From assembly GCA_948949055.1 (NCBI GenBank), contig CARBWQ010000004.1, positions 1-19,528 of the forward strand: DNA of 19,528 nt, given 5' to 3'. A program made the position numbers and the translations under genes. Positions within the stretch are counted from its first letter, which is position 1; each line of letters begins with the position of its first letter. The notes beneath the pieces are model-generated. The model saw only the letters and a program-made list of their open reading frames with translations. It searched no databases and was not told where the DNA came from. This document shows, piece after piece, positions 1 through 7,492 of this stretch. Source of the stretch: an uncultured Eubacteriales bacterium (GTDB taxonomy: Bacteria > Bacillota > Clostridia > Christensenellales > UBA1242).

Positions 1-908
1 AAGGCAATCCTTTTGGTGGCGCTGGTGGTGGATTTGGCGACTTCTTTGGTGGTGGCAGTGGTGGTTTTAGTGACATTTTCTCTGACATCTTTTCTGCTTT
101 CGGTGGTGGAAGAGGTGGCTCATCTCGTGTTCAATCCAAGGGTCAAGATATAAATATCGCTATTACATTAGAGTTTGAAGAAGCTTGTTTTGGTTGTGAG
201 AAAAATATCACAATAAATAAAACTGATAAATGTTCTGCTTGTAATGGAACAGGTGCTAAAAATGGTAAAGAGTTTACAACTTGTAAAGAGTGTAATGGAA
301 CAGGACATGTAAGATTTCAACAAAATACCATTTTTGGGACAACAATCCGTGAGGCTGGATGTCCAAAGTGTAATGGAACAGGCAAGATTATAAAAGAAAA
401 ATGTTCAAGCTGTGGTGGAAGAGGAGATATTAGAAACTCAAAGACCGTCAAAGTTAAATTCCCTGCCGGAATAGATAATGGACAAACGCTTCGTATGAGA
501 GGTGAGGGAAATGCACCTATGGGCAATGGTATTTATGGAGATTTGAATATAAAAGTTTCTGTAAAACCTCATAAACTTTTAGTTAGAAAGGAAAATGACT
601 TGTATCTTGACCTTTATGTACCTTTTACTACCACTATATTAGGTGGAAAGGTTGATATTCCAACATTAAATGGAAAATATACTTTAAATATTCCAGAGCT
701 TACAGCTAGTGGAACTTTAATGAAGATAAAAAATAAGGGCGTCAAGGTGTTAAATCGTGAAGCTTATGGCGATTTGCTTGTAACTGTTAAAGCAGAAGTG
801 CCAAAGAGTCTTGATAAAGATACTAAGGCGAAACTTAATGAACTTGCGTCTAAACTTGGCGAGAATTCATATACAAAATACAGTAATTTTCTTAAAAATA
901 TGAAATAA
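1..908 (+). CDS. dnaJ: Chaperone DnaJ (Hsp40), 3' part; 5' end outside window
   Basis: The gene is open from the left edge (first full codon at base 3) and ends in TAA at 906-908. DnaJ is the cytosolic co-chaperone that stimulates DnaK ATPase activity and delivers unfolded proteins. The J domain lies outside the window. What is visible is the end of the Gly/Phe-rich region (about 1-120), then the zinc-binding domain with four CxxCxGxG-type motifs (CSACNGTG, CKECNGTG, CPKCNGTG, CSSCGGRG, roughly bases 231-425), then the two C-terminal beta-sandwich substrate-binding domains, including FPAGIDNGQTLRMRGEG. This order is diagnostic of a type I DnaJ. In Bacillota dnaJ often lies near rsmE; here rsmE is 2.4 kb away on the opposite strand, with other genes between them. 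A terminator follows directly. Identity is very secure. Confidence 0.97.
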   Translation, partial: GNPFGGAGGGFGDFFGGGSGGFSDIFSDIFSAFGGGRGGSSRVQSKGQDINIAITLEFEEACFGCEKNITINKTDKCSACNGTGAKNGKEFTTCKECNGTGHVRFQQNTIFGTTIREAGCPKCNGTGKIIKEKCSSCGGRGDIRNSKTVKVKFPAGIDNGQTLRMRGEGNAPMGNGIYGDLNIKVSVKPHKLLVRKENDLYLDLYVPFTTTILGGKVDIPTLNGKYTLNIPELTASGTLMKIKNKGVKVLNREAYGDLLVTVKAEVPKSLDKDTKAKLNELASKLGENSYTKYSNFLKNMK

Positions 909-913
909 ATTTA

Positions 914-937
914 TTACTTTTCTTTAAAGAAAAGTAA
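914..937. repeat. 24-bp perfect palindrome downstream of dnaJ
   Basis: The half-site TTACTTTTCTTT (914-925) is followed without a spacer by its exact reverse complement (926-937). It lies six bases after the dnaJ stop codon and just before the intrinsic terminator. The perfect dyad could form a hairpin in RNA or a cruciform in DNA, or be a dimeric protein site. The wording (CTTT/AAAG arms followed by AACCAAAAGAA) resembles short dispersed palindromic elements known from other bacteria. That comparison is from memory and untested. Confidence 0.7.
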
Positions 938-944
938 CCAAAAG

Positions 945-968
945 AACACCCAAACGGGTGTTTTTTTT
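945..968 (+). terminator. Intrinsic terminator of dnaJ
   Basis: The stem AACACCC (945-951) and GGGTGTT (956-962) has a four-base loop and is followed by a run of eight T (961-968). It is a standard rho-independent terminator 37 bases after the dnaJ stop. Confidence 0.85.
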
Positions 969-993
969 GATTTTATTATACCGATCAGCATAT

Positions 994-1023
994 TTGAAGT
1001 TTTTTAATTAAGTTTAATATATA
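994..1023 (+). promoter_or_regulatory. Candidate promoter of the 78-aa gene
   Basis: TTGAAG (994-999) lies 18 bases before TATATA (1018-1023), upstream of a strong AAAGGAGGT ribosome binding site at 1032-1040. It lies just after the dnaJ terminator, so a separate promoter is expected here. The surroundings are AT-rich, so the exact -10 box is uncertain. Confidence 0.4.
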
Positions 1024-1046
1024 GTAATCTTAAAGGAGGTTGAAAT

Positions 1047-1283
1047 ATGGATATAATAAACTTAATTGCAAACGAATTCGAGATGTGTGATTTTGTTAAA
1101 GAGTGCAAAAAGCTTGACAAGATTAATAATGATGAATTTGTGAAAATTGCTAAGAAAAAGCTGACATACGATGAATTCAAACTTTATAAAGAACATTGTT
1201 CAGCTATATCTAGGTATTGGTTTGTTAGACAGCGAGAATTAATTAAATTTACGCTTAAATTTGTCAATTTAATGCAAAAATAG
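1047..1283 (+). CDS. Small protein of unknown function, 78 aa
   Basis: The ATG at 1047 is preceded by a near-perfect ribosome binding site (AAAGGAGGT, 1032-1040). The stop overlaps a bidirectional terminator, so this is a complete single-gene transcription unit between dnaJ and the lipoprotein gene. The product is lysine-rich, mostly helical in appearance, and has three cysteines (in CDFVKEC and in EHC). There is no signal peptide or membrane segment. I do not recognise the family. Strong translation signals and its own promoter and terminator argue that it is real; a role as a cytosolic regulator or small binding protein would be a guess. Confidence 0.7.
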   Translation: MDIINLIANEFEMCDFVKECKKLDKINNDEFVKIAKKKLTYDEFKLYKEHCSAISRYWFVRQRELIKFTLKFVNLMQK

Positions 1284-1307
1284 GAAACAATTTTGTTTCC
1301 TATTTTT
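1276..1307. terminator. Bidirectional intrinsic terminator
   Basis: A perfect 15-bp stem, AAAAATAGGAAACAA (1276-1290) with its reverse complement at 1293-1307 and a two-base loop, carries A and T runs at its ends. It can terminate the plus-strand 78-aa gene, whose TAG is inside the left arm, and the minus-strand lipoprotein gene that ends at 1340. Confidence 0.85.
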
Positions 1308-1339
1308 AATTACCTGATAAGATTGAGATGAGTGCTTTC

Positions 1340-3268
1340 TCATAGGGCTGGATTTGGCTTGTTTGCAACTTTTGTTATTGAATCTAAATCGCATTGGCTG
1401 TGTGTGAAATATGGCTTTGCAGTGTTTAAATCATAAGTAGGTGTGGTTGTAGTGTTATTTTTAATTACAAGTTGTATAACATTTACATTTTCACAACCAA
1501 ATTTACAATTTCGTATTATCACATTTTTTGAATAGTCTGAATGATAAGAACCAAATAGAATTGGTGCTATATTTGAGCTTGCATTTAATTCTCCGTAAAC
1601 TTCACAATTTTCTATTGTTACTATGCTTGTTAGACTTAACCAAACATTAGATATTATGCTGATTGATTTTGCTTTTATATTGCCATAACTAATGCAGTTT
1701 GAGATACTTCCATAGTTAGTGCGACTAAAAACATTTAAATTAAACTTTTCGCCTTCCAAATTTGCATAGCTTATGCAGTTGTCAATTTTTCCATAATTTG
1801 ACATACTAAAAAGCGATAAACTTTTATCTCCGTCATAAGCTGACAAAACTCTAATATTGCCAAAGCAGTTGCAGTTTCTAATAGCGCCACGGTTTTCATA
1901 GGTGAGAAGGCCAAGGCTTCTATTGTCATCTATTGTTATATTTCCACTGGCTGTAAAATCAATATATTCAAGAGTGCCATTATAAAGAACATTTATTACA
2001 GAACATCTTTGTGGTTCATTAATATAAAAAGTTCCACCGATATTTTCAAAATTTAAATTTGTGATAACGCCTGCAAACTCATTAAATATTGTGTTTTTAT
2101 ATTTTATTGTGTAATTTTGACCTTCTATGTTGATTAGAGGTCTAGCTCCTTTTTGATATAAATTAATACTATAATTTTGAGGAACTTCAATATCGTTCAT
2201 TATTTTGTAATATTCATTGTCATTAAATCTTGTATCTACATTGTCTGATGTGCGAGCAATGTTGTAATTTTCAAAGCATTTAAATTGTTCAGGAGTATAA
2301 ATCCTATATGGGTCAGAACTTGTTCCACTTCCAAAAGCTTTAATGTCTGTCTGGTTAGTTACTTTTGGGAATAGGTCAATATCGTGGTTAAAGTTGTAGA
2401 TTGTATTGGCAGTTAACTTTCTTGTAAATTCCATATCTAAATACCAGCCATCAAACATATAAGGTTCTTGCACTGGATAGTCTGGTAATTCTCCGATTTT
2501 TTGGCCATATTGAGCCAATATGATTTCTATGTGGTCACTAAATCTTAAATTAATACTATAATTATGTACTTTCCATTCTGCTAAAAGATTTATAGGCTCA
2601 CGGCTATTAACAATAAAGTTTTCTATATATAATTTGTTATTATAAGTCCAACCGACTAAGTCATAATGTTCTTTTTGGCAGGTGGGGAGTGTAATGCTTG
2701 TGCCATACTCAGCGTAAATTGGCTCCAATTCATTGCCACCATTAGAATCGAAGGTGATTAATACCAGATTTTCAAAAATAGGTTCAAATCTAAGCTCATA
2801 GTTTGTAAAGTCGACAGGATTAATAATATAGGGCTTATCATCAGAAAGTTTTATTTCATCATTTATTCCCCAGCCTTTAAAAACCATAAGTTCTTTTTCT
2901 GGTGTGATGTCGGGCAGATTTATCTCTTGTTGAGCGCGATAATAACTGAATATATAATCGCCAAAGATAATTTTATACAATCTTTCAGCTTCAACATAAA
3001 CATTGATGTTTTTGTTTATAACTATTTTGTTTTCCATTATTTCGTCAGTTTTGTCTGGTGAAAGATATCCTGTTTCAATAATATAACCTTCAACCAAATT
3101 GTTAAGCTCAATTTCTGTACCTTCTTTATGTTTTTCTTGATAAATCACTTCTTCATTAAAATAAAGAGTTAAATTATATTCTTTCTTTTGACAGCCTAAA
3201 AAGGTGAAAAGTGCAAAAGAGAATATGCAAACCAAAAGAAGTGAAAGTATAGTATTTTTATATTTCAT
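1340..3268 (-). CDS. Surface lipoprotein with InlB-type repeats and beta-helix-like C-terminal region
   Basis: I place the start at the ATG 3268-3266 because AGGAGG lies at 3281-3276; the longer frame from a TTG at 3313 reads through the promoter. This gives 642 aa. A signal peptide is followed by the lipobox-like FLGC with Cys26, so the mature protein is probably lipid-anchored outside the membrane. Roughly residues 30-303 contain four Listeria-Bacteroides/InlB B-type repeats; the clearest has ITFDSNGG ... YGTSITLP ... GW. Next comes GSGTSSDPYRIYTPEQF (about 313-329). The C-terminal half has recurring N-x-G-x-I-x-N-C motifs (NRGAIRNC, NYGKIDNC, NYGSISNC), as in GLUG-like or right-handed beta-helix proteins. 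This is typical of adhesins or surface proteins; the ligand is unknown. It may be phase variable (see its promoter). Confidence 0.85.
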   Translation of the reverse strand: MKYKNTILSLLLVCIFSFALFTFLGCQKKEYNLTLYFNEEVIYQEKHKEGTEIELNNLVEGYIIETGYLSPDKTDEIMENKIVINKNINVYVEAERLYKIIFGDYIFSYYRAQQEINLPDITPEKELMVFKGWGINDEIKLSDDKPYIINPVDFTNYELRFEPIFENLVLITFDSNGGNELEPIYAEYGTSITLPTCQKEHYDLVGWTYNNKLYIENFIVNSREPINLLAEWKVHNYSINLRFSDHIEIILAQYGQKIGELPDYPVQEPYMFDGWYLDMEFTRKLTANTIYNFNHDIDLFPKVTNQTDIKAFGSGTSSDPYRIYTPEQFKCFENYNIARTSDNVDTRFNDNEYYKIMNDIEVPQNYSINLYQKGARPLINIEGQNYTIKYKNTIFNEFAGVITNLNFENIGGTFYINEPQRCSVINVLYNGTLEYIDFTASGNITIDDNRSLGLLTYENRGAIRNCNCFGNIRVLSAYDGDKSLSLFSMSNYGKIDNCISYANLEGEKFNLNVFSRTNYGSISNCISYGNIKAKSISIISNVWLSLTSIVTIENCEVYGELNASSNIAPILFGSYHSDYSKNVIIRNCKFGCENVNVIQLVIKNNTTTTPTYDLNTAKPYFTHSQCDLDSITKVANKPNPAL

Positions 3269-3286
3269 TTTTGTTCCTCCTTTATA

Positions 3287-3313
3287 ATTATACCCCCCCC
3301 CATGAGAAGTCAA
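3287..3313 (-). promoter_or_regulatory. Promoter with a G9 tract between -35 and -10 boxes (candidate phase-variable promoter)
   Basis: On the minus strand TTGACT (3313-3308) is followed by TCTCAT, nine G (3301-3293) and TATAAT (3292-3287). The spacer is 15 bases, two below the usual optimum of 17. Loss or gain of G by slippage would change the spacing directly. The expected start of transcription falls at or just before the AGGAGG at 3281-3276, so the leader would be very short; this is a caution. The upstream rsmE stop is only 8 bases before the -35 box, so read-through from rsmE is also possible. Confidence 0.6.
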
Positions 3314-3320
3314 GTATTTT

Positions 3321-4016
3321 TTAATTATTTGTCAAAATTGATATTAAAGATAGTGTCGCAATTACTGCTGTATCACAGCGAAGAATTCTTTTTCCTAGAC
3401 TGATGGAAGTTGATATTTTTTTTAATTGTTCTGCTTCTTCTGGTGAAAAACCACCTTCATTTCCAATAATTACAGCAATATTTTGTTTATTTTCTAATAT
3501 TTTTGGATTAAATGGCTGTGTTTCGTTCTCATAGGCAAATATGACTATATCAAAGTTGGATAAACGTTCTGGAAGTTCTTGAAATTTTATTGGGTCTGTT
3601 ACTTCAATAAGTTTTGAACGTTCACATTGTTTGCAGGCTGTCATAACTTGCGTATCAATGCGCACCCTTTTTATTTCTTTTATCATTGTATACTGACTGG
3701 TAAATGGTACTATTTTGTTTACGCCAAGCTCTATACTTTTGGCTAAAATGTTATCAAAGTAATCCTTCTTAGGTAGCATTTGAAAAAGGGTGATATTTCT
3801 TTTAGGCAGTGCAGGGCATGGCGAAAAACTTTCTATACTGCAAACGCAATCGGATTTGCCGATTTTGTCAATTATGCAATAATAGTCATTTTCATCATTT
3901 ACACTGGCGATAAGTCTATCACCCTCATTCATACGCAACACCTTTTTAAGGTGGTTAAACTCGCTGTCTTCAATAATTATCTTGTCGTCATATTTTCTTC
4001 CGAAAAATCTTTTCAT
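3321..4016 (-). CDS. rsmE: 16S rRNA (uracil-1498-N3)-methyltransferase RsmE
   Basis: The 231-aa product is full length for RsmE, the SPOUT-class (trefoil-knot) enzyme that uses S-adenosylmethionine to methylate N3 of U1498 in 16S rRNA. The N-terminal PUA-like domain shows HLKKVLRMNEGD (22-33). The catalytic knot shows the SAM-binding GNEGGFS (185-191, usually GPEGGFS) and LGKRILRCDTA (207-217, usually LGxRILRTETA). The change from P to N in the first motif and from TE to CD in the second are mild departures. The start ATG has GAGGA a few bases upstream. The gene lies between the cysteine-rich gene (upstream) and the InlB-like lipoprotein (downstream), all on the minus strand. Identification is firm. 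Confidence 0.95.
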   Translation of the reverse strand: MKRFFGRKYDDKIIIEDSEFNHLKKVLRMNEGDRLIASVNDENDYYCIIDKIGKSDCVCSIESFSPCPALPKRNITLFQMLPKKDYFDNILAKSIELGVNKIVPFTSQYTMIKEIKRVRIDTQVMTACKQCERSKLIEVTDPIKFQELPERLSNFDIVIFAYENETQPFNPKILENKQNIAVIIGNEGGFSPEEAEQLKKISTSISLGKRILRCDTAVIATLSLISILTNN

Positions 4017-4034
4017 ATATTCCTCACTACAATG

Positions 4035-4062
4035 AGTATAGCAGTAATAAAAGATTTTTCAA
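4035..4062 (-). promoter_or_regulatory. Candidate promoter of rsmE
   Basis: On the minus strand TTGAAA (4062-4057) is separated by 16 bases from TATACT (4040-4035), 19 bases before the rsmE ATG. A second possible -35 (TTGACT, 4076-4071) lies just upstream. This would allow rsmE to be transcribed separately from the cysteine-rich gene. Confidence 0.5.
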
Positions 4063-4101
4063 AATAAAGTAGTCAACATTTAATAACATTCGTAAGAAAA
4101 A

Positions 4102-4575
4102 TTAGCGACATCTACACTTTGAGCAATTGCCAAATAAGCAACCAGCTAAAAAGCAACAAGCGTTTCTTGGAATACAGAAGTTGTTACAATTTCTATTATG
4201 GTTGCAGTCGTGTTTTTCCCTTTTTTCACAGTCGTAAGGTTTACGATCGTGTTCTTTCTCTTTTGAAAATTCTTCTCTTCTTTCATAGTTGTTGTTATTA
4301 CCTATTTCTTGTGGGTAATATTCATAACGATCATCTTTTTGATAGTTCATTTCATCTTGAAAGAAGTTATCTTCAAAATTATCTCTTTTATCGAATTCTC
4401 TGTTCCAGTTGTTGCAACAGTCTGGTTGGTTCCAGCATGGTCTGTTGCAAGGTCTTTCACAAGGTCTGCAACATGGCATTTGTGGACAGAAATGTGGATT
4501 TGTCCAAGTGTTATTTTGGTTGCAGTTGTGTGGGCAACGACAACAGTCATGTCTAAAATTTGTATTAAAGTTCAT
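4102..4575 (-). CDS. Cysteine-rich protein, 157 aa, possible spore-coat-type or metal-binding protein
   Basis: GGAGG precedes the ATG at 4575 closely. The product has 22 cysteines in 157 residues. An N-terminal cluster (about 11-53) contains CCRC, CPHNC and the repeated RPC-x-RPC pattern. A central, highly charged, Asn/Glu/Lys/Tyr-rich stretch has no cysteine, and a C-terminal cluster ends in CSKCRCR. There is no signal peptide; a short hydrophobic patch (CCFLAGCLFG) is near the end. Similar Cys/Asn/Arg-rich low-complexity proteins occur in spore coats of Clostridia, where they cross-link, and among metal-binding proteins. I cannot assign a named family. It is divergent from the membrane protein gene at 4626 with only 50 bases between them. 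Several long antisense frames across it are by-products of its biased composition. Confidence 0.7.
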   Translation of the reverse strand: MNFNTNFRHDCCRCPHNCNQNNTWTNPHFCPQMPCCRPCERPCNRPCWNQPDCCNNWNREFDKRDNFEDNFFQDEMNYQKDDRYEYYPQEIGNNNNYERREEFSKEKEHDRKPYDCEKREKHDCNHNRNCNNFCIPRNACCFLAGCLFGNCSKCRCR

Positions 4576-4625
4576 ATTATCCTCCGATTATTCTAAAATT
4601 ACATTTGCTTCAATAATATATACTG

Positions 4626-5624
4626 ATGAAAAATTGTTTTTTGGCAATTCTGGCCATTGTAGGCACTGTAATAGGTTCTGGATTTATAAGTGGAAAAGAA
4701 ATCGTTGTATTTTTTGCAAGATTTGGAATTTTTTCTTTTCCTTGTATCTTTTTAGCATTCTTTTTGTTTTTCTTTCTTTTGAAAAAGCTATTAGGATTAG
4801 GAGATGGGGCATTACAAAAGTTAAAAACCTCAAAAGTTGCATTTGTTATAAATCTTTTGTTATGCCTATTTTTCTCCTCAGCTATGTTTGCTGGAATATC
4901 CAATCTTTTAGCTTTTGACAATTTGTTTTTGAGTTTGGTTATATTTTTTATAGTGCTGATGTTAGCCTTTTTGGTTTACAAATATGGCTTAGGAAGTCTA
5001 GATAAAATTAATTTAGTTTTGGTGCCATTCATGATAATAGTTTTTATCATCATGCTTGCTGTTAAGCTTGACATCAATGGCGATTTAAACTTAGATTGTA
5101 AGTTTGGTGGGTTGTCATTTCTTTACTGCATACTATATGTGATACTAAACACTGCAAATGGAGGTGTTTTAATAGCAAGTATTGGAAGCAAACTTACAAA
5201 AAAGCAAAAAACGCAAGTGTCCTTTTTATCGGCACTTACGCTTTCGATTATTTTGCTGATTGCAAACATTGTTTTGCTTTTAAACCCAACTTCATTTGAT
5301 TATGCAATGCCACTTGTGTCGATTTATTCGATGTCAGGGCATATAATAATGACATTTGTAATTTTAATAGGCTGTTTAACGACACTTCTTACACTTGTTT
5401 ATACATTGTCTTCTTCAATGCGAGGGCTGTGCAAAAATGAATTTATAATATTTTTTATAAGTGTAATTTTGCCATTAATATTAAGTCTACTTGGCTTTAA
5501 TTTTATAGTCGAATATTTATATCCTCTTGCAAGTATTCTTGGAATTTATATCTTGTGTGATTTGTTATTTGCGAGAAATGGCAAATCAAGAAGATTGTTT
5601 ATAAAATATCGTAAAAGCCGATAA
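4626..5624 (+). CDS. YkvI-family integral membrane protein (LeuT/APC-like transporter fold)
   Basis: The 332-aa product is almost entirely hydrophobic, with about ten predicted transmembrane helices. It opens with GTVIGSGFISGKEI, which matches the G-x-G-F-x-S-G-x-E-I signature in helix 1 of the YkvI-like family, distant relatives of the amino-acid/sodium symporters. Length and helix count fit that family, whose substrate is not established. NTANGGVLIASIG (about 177-189) is the helix 6-like region. There is no Shine-Dalgarno motif before the ATG; AATAATATATACTG directly precedes it, so translation may be leaderless or weak. No other in-frame start would preserve the first helix. It is transcribed away from the cysteine-rich gene and runs towards the ABC operon. 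Confidence 0.8.
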   Translation: MKNCFLAILAIVGTVIGSGFISGKEIVVFFARFGIFSFPCIFLAFFLFFFLLKKLLGLGDGALQKLKTSKVAFVINLLLCLFFSSAMFAGISNLLAFDNLFLSLVIFFIVLMLAFLVYKYGLGSLDKINLVLVPFMIIVFIIMLAVKLDINGDLNLDCKFGGLSFLYCILYVILNTANGGVLIASIGSKLTKKQKTQVSFLSALTLSIILLIANIVLLLNPTSFDYAMPLVSIYSMSGHIIMTFVILIGCLTTLLTLVYTLSSSMRGLCKNEFIIFFISVILPLILSLLGFNFIVEYLYPLASILGIYILCDLLFARNGKSRRLFIKYRKSR

Positions 5625-5685
5625 TTTACTAAAATATAAGTGATTTTTGATAAAAAACCTTAAAAATTAGTCAAAAAACTATTAA

Positions 5686-6492
5686 TTATTGTTTTTTATA
5701 TCTTTTTTCAAGTGGACTTACAAGGAAGTACATTCCACTTGCAAGTATGCAAAGAATCACAATACTTGCCATAACGATATCAAGTTTTAAGATTTGACTA
5801 CCATAATTAATTAGATACCCAAGTCCGGCTTTACTTGAAAGATATTCGCCCATAATTGTACCAACCCAACTCATGCCAACATTTATTTTTAGCGCAGTAG
5901 CAAATTCAGGTAATGCGTTTGGAATGATCAATTTGAATAATATCTGATGTTTCTTTGCGTGCATTGATTTCATAAGCAATATTTTATCATTGTCACATGA
6001 AATGAAAGCGTTGAGCATTGAAATGGTTGTGATTATTACACAAATTAATATACACATTACTATTGTAGCACCAGTACCTGAACCTACCCAGAATATAATC
6101 ATTGGGCCTAGTGCAATCTTTGGCAGTGAATTGAGTATGATTAGGTAGGGTTCAAGCACTCTTCTAAGTCGCTCGCTCCACCAAAGTAAGATTGCGATAA
6201 TAAAGCCAATTGCTGTTGCTAAAATAAAACCGATTACAGTTTCATATAGTGATGTCCAAATGTGTAACCAAAGGTTTCCTGTTTGAAATAGGTCTACTAT
6301 GGTTACGGCTATACGAGAAGGGCTTGAAAAGAAGAATGGGTCTATTACTTCGGTTTGAGCAAGAAGTTCCCAAATGCCTAAAAATGCGATAATTACTGCA
6401 AATTGTAAGAAAATTATTAAAATTTTGTTATTTCTAAGGCTTTTTAGGTATTGTCGTCTTGCTTTTGAGTAGTTGACGATTTTTTTCTTCAT
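5686..6492 (-). CDS. ABC transporter permease, SsuC/TauC/ThiX type
   Basis: This is the inner-membrane subunit of an importer of the nitrate/sulfonate/taurine/thiamine-precursor class. I choose the ATG at 6492-6490 (268 aa), which overlaps the ATPase stop as TAATG; a TTG at 6510 would add six residues. About six transmembrane helices are visible. Family hallmarks are FSSPSRIAVTIVDLF near the N-terminus, LNSLPKIALGPMIIFWVG in the middle, and the cytoplasmic coupling loop MHAKKHQILFKLIIPNALP, which corresponds to the EAA motif contacting the ATPase. It is co-transcribed with the ATPase gene. The periplasmic-type binding protein that normally completes the set is not in the window, so the substrate cannot be inferred beyond the class. 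Confidence 0.92.
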   Translation of the reverse strand: MKKKIVNYSKARRQYLKSLRNNKILIIFLQFAVIIAFLGIWELLAQTEVIDPFFFSSPSRIAVTIVDLFQTGNLWLHIWTSLYETVIGFILATAIGFIIAILLWWSERLRRVLEPYLIILNSLPKIALGPMIIFWVGSGTGATIVMCILICVIITTISMLNAFISCDNDKILLMKSMHAKKHQILFKLIIPNALPEFATALKINVGMSWVGTIMGEYLSSKAGLGYLINYGSQILKLDIVMASIVILCILASGMYFLVSPLEKRYKKQ

Positions 6493-7247
6493 TAGACTAG
6501 ATTTCTCCAAATCATTTCAAAGTAGTTGCCAAAATCTTTGTCCTCACGTTTGGAAAGTGGTGTGGGCTGAGGGAAAGATAGATTAATTTCTGTCTTTACA
6601 ACAGCCGGTCTTTTTGTCAAGATTATTATTTTATCAGACATACTAAGAGCTTCTGAAATGTCATGAGTGACAAGTAAAGCTGTCTTTTTTTCTGACTTTA
6701 TAATATCATAAACATCATCGCAGACTTTTAGTCTTGTTTGAAAGTCTAGTGCTGAGAATGGCTCATCAAGGAGTAACAGAGCTGGTTCTAGCACAAGCGT
6801 TCTTATTAAAGCGACTCTTTGACGCATGCCTCCACTTAACTGGCGAGGCTTTTTATTTTTGAAGCTGTAAAGATCATATTTTTTTAATAATTGTTCAGCC
6901 AGTTCTAGTCTTCTTTCATCTTTTTTCATCTTTTGTAATTCTAAACCCAGAATGATGTTTTGCCAAATAGTACGCCACTCAAAAAGGTGGTCGCGTTGAA
7001 ACATATAGCCGATACGGCTATCATTCTTTTCAATAGGTTTTCCATTTAAAAGGATTTCACCACTTGAAGGAGTTAGCAGACCAGCAGTAAGAGAGAGTAT
7101 AGTTGTTTTACCACAGCCACTAGGTCCAACAAGGGATGTAAAAGATTCTTCTTCGATATTAAAGCTAACTCCTGCTAAGGCGTTAACTTCATTTTCTTTT
7201 GTTTGATAGAAGTAGTTTACATTATTAAATTCGAGTAATTTTTTCAT
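6492..7247 (-). CDS. ABC transporter ATP-binding protein, SsuB/TauB type
   Basis: The 251-aa nucleotide-binding subunit has all motifs intact: Walker A GPSGCGKTT (41-49), Q-loop Gln84 in YMFQRDHLFEWRT, signature LSGGMRQR (137-144), Walker B LLLLDEPF (157-164) and the switch His195 in LVTHD. The Q-loop wording and overall length fit the nitrate/sulfonate/taurine/pyrimidine-precursor importer subfamily. The ATG at 7247 follows AGAGGT. It overlaps the downstream permease by one base (TAATG), so the two are translationally coupled. It drives uptake through the permease; the specificity is set by a binding protein encoded elsewhere. The 190-base AT-rich gap upstream separates it from the divergent phage gene block. 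Confidence 0.95.
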   Translation of the reverse strand: MKKLLEFNNVNYFYQTKENEVNALAGVSFNIEEESFTSLVGPSGCGKTTILSLTAGLLTPSSGEILLNGKPIEKNDSRIGYMFQRDHLFEWRTIWQNIILGLELQKMKKDERRLELAEQLLKKYDLYSFKNKKPRQLSGGMRQRVALIRTLVLEPALLLLDEPFSALDFQTRLKVCDDVYDIIKSEKKTALLVTHDISEALSMSDKIIILTKRPAVVKTEINLSFPQPTPLSKREDKDFGNYFEMIWRNLV

Positions 7248-7492
7248 TTGTATGACCTCTACAATATCAGTTTAGCAATCGCGAGCTTAATTGTTACAAA
7301 ATGAGCAAAAATTATTTTTATTTTTTTATTTTTATGAAATTTGTTTAAATTTTAAGTAATATATTAAATTTTATTATAAAAAAGAGTGAAATAATTATTT
7401 TTTTATTTTTAAAAATTTTTGTCAGTCAACGTTGAAGTTTGGCATTTGGTGGTTTTATAATATGGTCGTTAGCTAATAAATTGGGGGAAGGA

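Noticed and set aside
317..526. Minus-strand frame of 69 codons inside dnaJ
   Set aside because: It is antisense to the zinc-binding domain of a conserved chaperone gene and has no translation signal.
4119..4918. Several long plus-strand frames across the cysteine-rich gene and the start of the YkvI-like gene
   Set aside because: They arise from the biased codons of the real genes in other frames, lack ribosome binding sites and give no sensible protein.
5625..5685. Terminator between the converging YkvI-like gene and ABC operon
   Set aside because: The stretch is A/T-rich, but I could not find a stem strong enough to call.
7248..7492. Possible left attachment site or leftover of an integrase before the phage block
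   Set aside because: The region is AT-rich with long T runs, but no direct repeat shared with the right end near 15000-15060 and no coding remnant could be found by eye.
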